5,486 bases of DNA, taken from NCBI GenBank assembly GCA_964432565.1, contig CAYSOA010000080.1:1-5486 (forward strand), read 5' to 3'. Source of the DNA: CAIOHW01 sp964432565. Its GTDB lineage: Bacteria > Bdellovibrionota > UBA1018. A program made the position numbers and the translations under genes. Below the pieces are notes generated by a model. It did no database searches and had not been told where the DNA came from. It saw only the letters and a program-made list of their open reading frames with translations. The stretch's first letter is position 1; each line of letters begins with the position of its first letter. Below are positions 1 to 4,969 of the stretch, piece by piece.

Positions 1-1
1 G

Positions 2-1375
2 GGCGATGACGACCAGTCGATCTATGGCTGGCGTGGGGCGGACTCGACCCATATTCTCGAGTTCCAGCACCAGTTTCCATCGGCAGCCGTCATCCTGCTC
101 GACCAGAACTACCGCAGCAAGACGCGCATTCTCGATGCCGCCAACCACGTCATTCGCAACAATGCCAAGCGCCACCCCAAGTCGCTCTGGTCCGAACGGG
201 GCGAGGGCGATCCGCTTTCGGAGATCATCGTCGAGGACGAACGCGCCGAGGCCCAGCTCGTGTCGGATGAGATCTGGGTGCGACTCAAACGTGAAAATCG
301 CCCCTGGAAGGACTTCGCCGTACTCTACCGCTCGAACGCCCAGTCGCGGGCGTTCGAAGAGGCGTTTCGACGCTCGAAGATTCCCTACACGATCGTCGGA
401 GGAAGCTCGTTTCTCGAGCGGCGCGAGATCAAGGATTCGCTCGCACTCTGGCGCACGATCTTGAACCCGGATGACGAGGCCTCGCTGAGACGACTTTTGT
501 CCTGGGCCGGCTCGGGCATCGGACGCACCAGCCTTCGGGCACTGGGCGACCACGCCTTTGCGCAGAAACTTTCTCTCTACCGCGTTTTTGCGGACGCCCC
601 CACCGTGGCATCCCGGGCAGCTCCGGCCCTCGAACGGTTTGCCACGAGAGTCGAACACCTGCGCTCGACCCTCGAAACGACGGCGCCCGAGTCGACGACG
701 ATGGTGGAGTGGGCGCGTTCGGCGCTTGAACTTTTCGAGATTCGAAAAGTGATCGACGAGGACGCCACCGATCCGGTGATTGCCAACCAGAAGTGGGAGA
801 ACGTCGAAGAACTGCTGCACTCGCTGGGGGCCTTGAGCCCCGAGGAGCTTCGCGAAGAGCACCCCGAGCTGACGGCGGCGCAGTGGATGCGGGAATTTCT
901 GGCGCGCATGGCCCTTGAGGCCCAGGACCAGCTCGAGAAGGCCGAAGAGAAGCAGGACCGCGAAAAACAGGATCCGAAGAACCAGGTCACGCTGCTGACC
1001 CTGCATGGCGCCAAGGGTCTCGAATACCCGGTCGTTTTTCTGGTGGGAATGGAGGACGGGTTTCTTCCTCACCGGCGCACGGTCGAAGAAGGGGCCGACC
1101 TTTCCGAGGAGCGACGTCTCGCCTACGTCGGCATCACCCGGGCGAGGGACCATCTGATTCTGACGCGCGCCCGGCATCGCATGCGCTTCGGAAAACCGGT
1201 TCCGAGAATTCGCAGTCGGTTTCTGGATGAGATTCCGATGGATCTTTTGATCATCGAGGACACATCCACCTCAGGCGGACCCGATCTGAGCACAAAAGAG
1301 GCTCAGGACGCGCATGAAGTGAAGGTGAAGTCCTTCCTGGCCGACATCAAGGCGCGGCTCTCGCAGAAGAGCTGA
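2..1375 (+). CDS. rep: Rep-type ATP-dependent DNA helicase (superfamily 1A), 5' end missing
   Basis: This is the C-terminal 457 residues of a 3'-5' single-strand DNA translocase/helicase of the Rep/UvrD/PcrA family; the Walker A and B part lies left of the window. Visible, counting from the first complete codon: motif III GDDDQSIYGWRGAD (1-14), the NYRS motif IV region (36-39), the YRSNAQSR segment (109-116), REIKD and NPDD in domain 2B (about 142-158), motif V TLHGAKGLEY (333-342) followed by GMEDGFLPH, and motif VI EERRLAYVGITRAR (369-382). The tail has SRFLDEIP (405-412) and LADIKARL (446-453) and lacks the longer C-terminal extension of UvrD/PcrA. That resembles E. coli Rep (673 residues) as I remember it, so about 215 residues should be missing. 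Rep helps forks pass protein roadblocks; that role is inferred from the family. Odd: a very charged Glu/Lys/Gln stretch (about 307-327) just before motif V. The family is certain; Rep rather than UvrD/PcrA is likely. Confidence 0.93.
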   Translation, partial: GDDDQSIYGWRGADSTHILEFQHQFPSAAVILLDQNYRSKTRILDAANHVIRNNAKRHPKSLWSERGEGDPLSEIIVEDERAEAQLVSDEIWVRLKRENRPWKDFAVLYRSNAQSRAFEEAFRRSKIPYTIVGGSSFLERREIKDSLALWRTILNPDDEASLRRLLSWAGSGIGRTSLRALGDHAFAQKLSLYRVFADAPTVASRAAPALERFATRVEHLRSTLETTAPESTTMVEWARSALELFEIRKVIDEDATDPVIANQKWENVEELLHSLGALSPEELREEHPELTAAQWMREFLARMALEAQDQLEKAEEKQDREKQDPKNQVTLLTLHGAKGLEYPVVFLVGMEDGFLPHRRTVEEGADLSEERRLAYVGITRARDHLILTRARHRMRFGKPVPRIRSRFLDEIPMDLLIIEDTSTSGGPDLSTKEAQDAHEVKVKSFLADIKARLSQKS

Positions 1376-1393
1376 GCGCCCGACTCAACGTGC

Positions 1394-1909
1394 TCATTCA
1401 TCCAGGGCAGGATCGTGGCGCTGGGCAGAGGGATGGGCATCAGTGAGCTGCACGAGCGCTTCGAACGGATCGCCGAAGGCGAGGACGCGCTGGGCTTCGA
1501 GAACCAGATGAAATTGCTCATCCCAGACGGCGACGTCCCAGAGATCGCCCCCGTCACTGTAGTCGGATCCGATCAGTTTCAGCTCCCAAGCCAAATCGAG
1601 AGTGCCGCTTTCGTCGAAAGCCACCAGAGCAGAGCGTCCGTCACGAACCAGTGCCGAACAGGTACTTTCGTAGTCCCCCAGCACCTGCCCCCCGTTGGCT
1701 CGATGGCCGTACGGACGCACCAGACACCGCTCGAGCACCGAGCGAAGCGGGCCGGAAACCGACTCAGAGAAGGGCCCGAACGCTGCCACTCCGCCTGAAC
1801 GAGCCGCCCCGAGTTCGACCGAGGCCGACGCGACGTTTGAAAAAACCAGCGAAAGCCCAAGGACCGAACTCGCAACAACCTGCCTCGAAAACAGCTTTGA
1901 AAATTTCAT
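1394..1909 (-). CDS. Small exported protein of unknown function
   Basis: I do not recognise this 171-residue protein. It starts with a clear Sec signal peptide: basic MKFSKLFSR, a hydrophobic core VVASSVLGLSLVF, and an A-S-A signal peptidase I site at residues 27-29, so the mature protein is about 142 residues, periplasmic or secreted. No lipobox and no further membrane segment are visible. The mature part is acidic with many short hydrophobic/aromatic stretches (such as LWDVAVWDEQFHLVLE), suggesting beta structure, and has only two cysteines (62 and 84), which could form a disulfide. Start choice: ATG at 1909 has GGGA (1918-1915) five bases upstream. ATG 1915 and GTG 1945 are in frame; GTG 1945 has an AAAGG six bases upstream and would lengthen the signal peptide n-region by 12 residues. 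It converges with the helicase gene (18-base gap) and diverges from the LysR-type regulator, which may control it. Confidence 0.75.
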   Translation of the reverse strand: MKFSKLFSRQVVASSVLGLSLVFSNVASASVELGAARSGGVAAFGPFSESVSGPLRSVLERCLVRPYGHRANGGQVLGDYESTCSALVRDGRSALVAFDESGTLDLAWELKLIGSDYSDGGDLWDVAVWDEQFHLVLEAQRVLAFGDPFEALVQLTDAHPSAQRHDPALDE

Positions 1910-1938
1910 GAGCATCCCATTTGACTGCAATCGGGACT

Positions 1939-1966
1939 TTTTCACAGCGAACCTTTCGACTATAAG
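1939..1966 (+). promoter_or_regulatory. Candidate sigma70-type promoter of the LysR-type gene, nearly leaderless
   Basis: A -35-like TTTTCA (1939-1944, 4 of 6 to consensus), a 16-base spacer and a -10-like TATAAG (1961-1966, 5 of 6) sit directly before the regulator. Transcription would begin about 1972-1975, and the ATG is at 1976. The message would then have almost no 5' leader, which agrees with the lack of any Shine-Dalgarno sequence before that ATG. Derived from sequence only. Confidence 0.4.
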
Positions 1967-1988
1967 TATTCCGAAATGGAAATTTCAC
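1959..1988 (-). promoter_or_regulatory. Candidate promoter of the exported-protein gene, overlapping the divergent promoter
   Basis: On the - strand, TATAGT (1964-1959, 5 of 6 to the -10 consensus) has GTGAAA (1988-1983, 4 of 6 to the -35 consensus) 18 bases upstream. Transcription would start near 1952, giving a leader of roughly 43 bases to the ATG at 1909. The -10 shares four bases with the opposing -10 of the regulator gene, so the two promoters could not be occupied at once. The -35 is weak, so this is tentative. Confidence 0.25.
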
Positions 1989-2857
1989 ACCTGCAAATCA
2001 TTCGCACGCTTGTCACCGACCCGCACCTGAGTCGCGCCGCCCTGCGACTGCATATGACGCAGTCGGCCCTGTCCAAGCGCCTGAAGGCCATCGAAGAAGA
2101 GATCGGCTGCACCCTCTTCGAGCGACGGGGTCCGCGAGGTCTCAAGGCGCTGTCTCAGGCCACCGAGCTCGCGGCACTGGCCGAACGCGTCACCACCACC
2201 TGGGATAGCGGCCTCAAGCGCATTCGCTCGGGAGCCGCCGAACCCAAGCACTTCCTGCTCGTCGGGCCCCAGCTTTTTTTACGTGAAGCCGTGCTTCCCT
2301 GGTGGAATCAGGTGGCCGCGCAGTTCAAAGGACTCGAAGTCGAAGTGCGCGTCTCGGCGCTTTCGCGAATCTCGGTCGAGACACTTCAGGCGGGAGCCGA
2401 CGCGGCGATTCTCGAGCATCAAGAAGAGCTGCCCGATTACATCTGCAGGCCCATCTATACCGAACACTGGGGCGTGGTTCGCAATCCTCGCGAGCGCCGC
2501 AGCAGGCTTCAGGACTACGAGTGGGGGGCGCCGTCGATGGGAGACAACCCCGTCGAGCAGTGGCTGGTGCGACGAAACAAGATGCCTCCGCCCTCGCAGT
2601 ACCGGTTTGTGTGGAACGACCTGACGGCCCTGGCACGATGGATTTCAGAGACCCGCGGCGCGGCTTCGGTCCTGCCGTGGCATGCCGTGGCCCAGGCCGT
2701 CGACCTCGGCAAGGTGACCTACGAGCCGCTCTCGTCGGTGACCAACACGAAGCTCTTTCTGGCGTTTCAGAAAAACACCCGCCACAAGAAGCTGATTCAA
2801 AGCCTGATCACGTCGCTCGAAGCCTTCGAAAGCCTGGGCGCTCCGTCGCAGGAATAG
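1976..2857 (+). CDS. LysR-type transcriptional regulator
   Basis: A 293-residue protein of normal length for the LysR family. The N-terminal winged helix-turn-helix is clear: LSRAALRLHMTQSALSKRLK (18-37) is the helix-turn-helix and IEEEIGCTLFERRG (39-52) starts the wing, followed by a long linker helix (about 60-90). The rest (about 92-285) fits the periplasmic-binding-protein-like effector domain: FLLVGPQLFLREAVLPWW at its start, and LQAGADAAIL in place of the family's usual G-x-L-D-h-A-I strand. The effector cannot be told from sequence. Such proteins usually act as tetramers on promoters of adjacent, often divergent genes and often repress their own gene. Here the divergent neighbour is the exported-protein gene, with 66 bases between start codons. 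The ATG at 1976 is chosen because the family N-terminus begins there; no Shine-Dalgarno sequence is visible. Confidence 0.93.
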   Translation: MEISHLQIIRTLVTDPHLSRAALRLHMTQSALSKRLKAIEEEIGCTLFERRGPRGLKALSQATELAALAERVTTTWDSGLKRIRSGAAEPKHFLLVGPQLFLREAVLPWWNQVAAQFKGLEVEVRVSALSRISVETLQAGADAAILEHQEELPDYICRPIYTEHWGVVRNPRERRSRLQDYEWGAPSMGDNPVEQWLVRRNKMPPPSQYRFVWNDLTALARWISETRGAASVLPWHAVAQAVDLGKVTYEPLSSVTNTKLFLAFQKNTRHKKLIQSLITSLEAFESLGAPSQE

Positions 2858-2866
2858 CCGGGTCTC

Positions 2867-2879
2867 GAGCGACACGCTC
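2867..2879. terminator. Short hairpin between convergent genes, possible weak terminator
   Basis: GAGCG (2867-2871), loop ACA, CGCTC (2875-2879): a perfect 5-bp stem ten bases after the stop codon of the LysR-type gene and 16 bases beyond the stop of the candidate - strand gene. No U-run follows on either strand, so intrinsic termination would be poor. The position between converging stop codons is the main support. Confidence 0.25.
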
Positions 2880-2895
2880 CCGCGACGCCAGCCCC

Positions 2896-3117
2896 CTAGA
2901 ATTTGGGCGACATTTCAAGCACTTGAGCTGCCCAAGAGCTGGGCACCGCCCAGCACGTCAACACCTTCGAAGAACCACGAATTTCGCTGTTTTTCTCAAG
3001 CTTTAGGGCCTTTTTGCCGATCCCTCTTCTGGAGGTGTTCAAGCCTTTGGCAACTGATGAGAAGTTCTTCACGCGCAACTCCCTGAAAAGACGCAAGGCG
3101 TCCTCGAGCGCACGCAT
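2896..3117 (-). CDS. Candidate small protein with Fis-like helix-turn-helix pattern
   Basis: A 73-residue reading frame starting at ATG 3117 and stopping at TAG (2898-2896). Support: GGAGG (3131-3127) lies nine bases before the ATG, one of the best ribosome binding sites in the window. About two thirds of codons end in G or C, most strongly in the first 18. The segment SVAKGLNTSRRGIGKKALK (about 21-39) resembles the recognition region of Fis-type helix-turn-helix domains (A-A-K-x-L-x-I-S-R-R-T-L-x-x-K-L-K). The first 40 residues are basic and helical in character; the remainder (KVLTCWAVPSSWAAQVLEM) is hydrophobic with no clear motif. It converges with the LysR-type gene and diverges from the lipoprotein operon with only 34 bases between start codons, leaving no obvious promoter. 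Its third codon positions coincide with those of the opposite reading frame upstream of the lipoprotein start, so base composition cannot separate the two. Could be a chance frame. Confidence 0.4.
   Translation of the reverse strand: MRALEDALRLFRELRVKNFSSVAKGLNTSRRGIGKKALKLEKNSEIRGSSKVLTCWAVPSSWAAQVLEMSPKF
2930..2954 (+). other. Two mutually exclusive GC-rich hairpins
   Basis: GCTGGGC (2938-2944), loop ACC, GCCCAGC (2948-2954) is a perfect 7-bp hairpin. The segment TGGGC (2940-2944) can instead pair with GCCCA (2930-2934) to give a 5-bp stem with loop AGAGC. No U-run follows, so it is not a standard intrinsic terminator. It lies about 80 bases after the LysR-type stop and about 200 bases before the lipoprotein start, and inside the candidate - strand gene. 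Confidence 0.35.
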
Positions 3118-3134
3118 CTTGCTCTTCCTCCGTG

Positions 3135-3141
3135 AAGGGGG
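3135..3141 (+). promoter_or_regulatory. Ribosome binding site of the 605-residue lipoprotein gene
   Basis: AAGGGGG lies ten bases before ATG 3152 and seven before an in-frame GTG at 3149. It supports starting the lipoprotein here, just before the signal peptide, rather than at an upstream TTG. Confidence 0.5.
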
Positions 3142-3151
3142 AAGCCGGGTG

Positions 3152-4969
3152 ATGAATTCGGGGAGTGGTTTCGGCAACTCGCTTTTCGGACGCCGATCGC
3201 AATGGTGGCGGGACGCTCTCGTGTTTGGAGGGAGCGCGCTGACCCTCGCACTTTCGGGCTGCCTCAATGTCATGCAGAACCCCCTCAGGCCCAGTAAAAC
3301 GGCGGTCACTATCGAGGACAACCTTTTCAATAATCAGGCTCCCACCATCGTCATCGGCGCTGCGCTTCGAACCCAGGTCAACCCCGAAGCCTCGATCGAT
3401 GTGCTCGGCTGGCATGCCACCACCGGCTGGAATACCGGAGGAACCGAGGCGCTGCCGCTTCCCGTGAGCAGTCCCCTACCCGGATCAACCGGTGCCGAGC
3501 GGATTCGAGCGTTCTGTACGCCATCGGCAGGCTCTGACGACAAGAAGCTTGGCTGCTCCTGCGTTTTTCGAACCGGCACCACCGAACAGGCCGTGGTTCC
3601 CCTTTATTACGAGGCCGATCTGGTGCGCTGCCCGATTCCCGAAGCCCTGCGCCTGAGCTCTTTTCTGCTCTACTTGAAGCGAGCCGACACCCAGCAGGTA
3701 TCGAATGCCCTGCAGGTCGAGATGACTCCGCAGATTGCCGTCAATGACCCCCTTTTTTACTCGAAGGTCACGCGCTACGCCTGCCGGCAGGCTGCGTTCG
3801 TTTCGCATATGATGGACCCCACCATCATCGATCCGATTCAGACCGAATCACCCGCCAATGCCCGAACCTTTCTTCACTACACCACCAATTTTGGCCGCGC
3901 GATGGCGCTCTTTTCTGAACTGCCCTTCGAGAATCAGGCCTACACGCAGTGCCCGCCGCATCTCGATCCGGCAAAGGTCTCGCAGGAGCTCCAGCTTTAC
4001 GGAAAAACATCGGCACCGCTGACCATCAGTGACGTTCAAGGTCGCGTTCCCTCGGGCGCCGAGGATCATGTCAACTTTCGGCTCGCCAAATCCCAGGTCG
4101 GGCCCTTCAATGTGCGGGTCATCGTCTCGCAGGCCCCCGGAATTGCAGCCAGCTCGAACGCCCTTCCGCAGTTGGGATTTGCCGCCCTTCCCGACTCGAG
4201 CGGTGCCTGCCCGAGCACCCCACCTCCTGCTGGCATGCGCTGGCGCAAGCTCTGGCTGTTTCGAAGCCCAGGCGTCGATCGACTGAATTACCGCGTTCCG
4301 AAGCTGTTGAACTTCGCCATGGCCTGTCGAGCTCATACCGCCAACGACGATGTCGTGGACACCTACCCCGACGCATCTCCCGTCATTTCGAGAGTCGGTT
4401 CGGTAGATTACAGACCCAATCAATATTTTCTGAATACCGATTGCGGTCGAAACTCGGGTAATGGCGGCAGCGTAAGTGGAAATAATGCTGATCTGGTCAA
4501 AATTGGAACGGCCTGCGATGGAACGACCACCAACAGTACGGACCGCCTGATTAGAATCCTCTTTCCCACCGGCGAAGCGCCCGAAGGGTTCGAAAACTAC
4601 CACCGCTGCGTTTCGATCGACCGAATGGGAACCCAGATGCAGGATCGGTGCACGACCAGCCAGTTTAGCTGCGCAAAGAATTCAGCGAGGGACCTGCTCG
4701 GACTTTGTCAGGGAGCGGGATCCTCCGACCTGCAAAGCACCTTTTCGACCTCTTCGCAGGTCACCACGGTTCGCCTTGCCGTGTCCCAGCAGTATCTTTT
4801 TCTGGTCACCGCTCCGGAACTTCATGCGACTGATCTGCAGAACTGGACCCTCGAGCAGCCGGGCGCTGCCGCAACCCCCTACCAATACCGGCTGGTCACC
4901 GATCCGCTGTTCGGTGCCTCGGTTTCTTACCCTTTTTGTGTGCTGCAGTCCGAAGGAGGCTCGTCATGA
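3152..4969 (+). CDS. Large Cys-rich lipoprotein of unknown family (first gene of a lipoprotein pair)
   Basis: A 605-residue protein with no recognised domain. It begins with a lipoprotein signal peptide: a basic n-region (RRSQWWR, 14-20), a hydrophobic core (ALVFGGSALTLA) and lipobox L-S-G-C with Cys37 as the acylated residue. Residue +2 is Leu, not Asp, which by the Enterobacterial rule predicts the outer membrane. Fifteen further cysteines are spread through the chain (122, 135, 137, 160, 211, 267, 353, 392, 431, 455, 486, 500, 507, 519, 596), suggesting disulfides in the periplasm. Residues 65-160 contain TIVIGAALRT, then F-C122, C135-S-C137-x-F and C160-P, a pattern repeated in the next gene. 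A glycine/serine/asparagine stretch lies at 434-446. No catalytic motif is visible. Start: ATG 3152 (or GTG 3149). Upstream in-frame TTG codons at 3014 and 3047 would put 46 or 35 residues before the signal peptide. Its stop overlaps the next start (ATGA). Confidence 0.88.
   Translation: MNSGSGFGNSLFGRRSQWWRDALVFGGSALTLALSGCLNVMQNPLRPSKTAVTIEDNLFNNQAPTIVIGAALRTQVNPEASIDVLGWHATTGWNTGGTEALPLPVSSPLPGSTGAERIRAFCTPSAGSDDKKLGCSCVFRTGTTEQAVVPLYYEADLVRCPIPEALRLSSFLLYLKRADTQQVSNALQVEMTPQIAVNDPLFYSKVTRYACRQAAFVSHMMDPTIIDPIQTESPANARTFLHYTTNFGRAMALFSELPFENQAYTQCPPHLDPAKVSQELQLYGKTSAPLTISDVQGRVPSGAEDHVNFRLAKSQVGPFNVRVIVSQAPGIAASSNALPQLGFAALPDSSGACPSTPPPAGMRWRKLWLFRSPGVDRLNYRVPKLLNFAMACRAHTANDDVVDTYPDASPVISRVGSVDYRPNQYFLNTDCGRNSGNGGSVSGNNADLVKIGTACDGTTTNSTDRLIRILFPTGEAPEGFENYHRCVSIDRMGTQMQDRCTTSQFSCAKNSARDLLGLCQGAGSSDLQSTFSTSSQVTTVRLAVSQQYLFLVTAPELHATDLQNWTLEQPGAAATPYQYRLVTDPLFGASVSYPFCVLQSEGGSS
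4953..4959 (+). promoter_or_regulatory. Strong Shine-Dalgarno sequence of the second lipoprotein gene
   Basis: AAGGAGG lies inside the last codons of the preceding gene, six bases before ATG 4966. The start overlaps the upstream stop as ATGA (4966-4969). This fixes the start of the second lipoprotein and predicts translational coupling of the two genes. Confidence 0.85.

Noticed and set aside
577..1014. 145-residue Ser/Arg-rich frame antisense to the helicase
   Set aside because: It covers conserved helicase coding sequence and has low-complexity composition typical of an antisense shadow.
1373..1396. Bidirectional terminator between helicase and exported-protein genes (TGAGC ... GCTCA)
   Set aside because: Only 5-bp arms with a 14-base loop and no U-run; too weak to call.
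1921..1926. TTGACT as a -35 element for the regulator gene
   Set aside because: The bases 16-18 further on (around 1943-1950) do not resemble a -10 element; the TTTTCA/TATAAG pair fits better.
2302..3006. Long 234-residue frame overlapping the LysR-type gene on the same strand
   Set aside because: It is out of frame with a clear family member, Arg/Gly/Ala-rich and motif-free, and runs past the regulator's stop; a compositional shadow.
3014..3151. Lipoprotein start at TTG 3014
   Set aside because: It would place 46 basic residues before a normal lipoprotein signal peptide and has no ribosome binding site; ATG 3152 (or GTG 3149) fits better.
3185..3220. RRSQWW in the lipoprotein signal peptide as a twin-arginine (Tat) signal
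   Set aside because: The residues after the arginine pair do not match the S/T-R-R-x-F-L-K consensus; a Sec lipoprotein signal with a basic n-region explains it.
3848..4603. 251-residue frame on the - strand inside the large lipoprotein gene
   Set aside because: It is antisense to a well supported gene, lacks a recognisable domain, and such long antisense frames are expected in GC-rich coding DNA.
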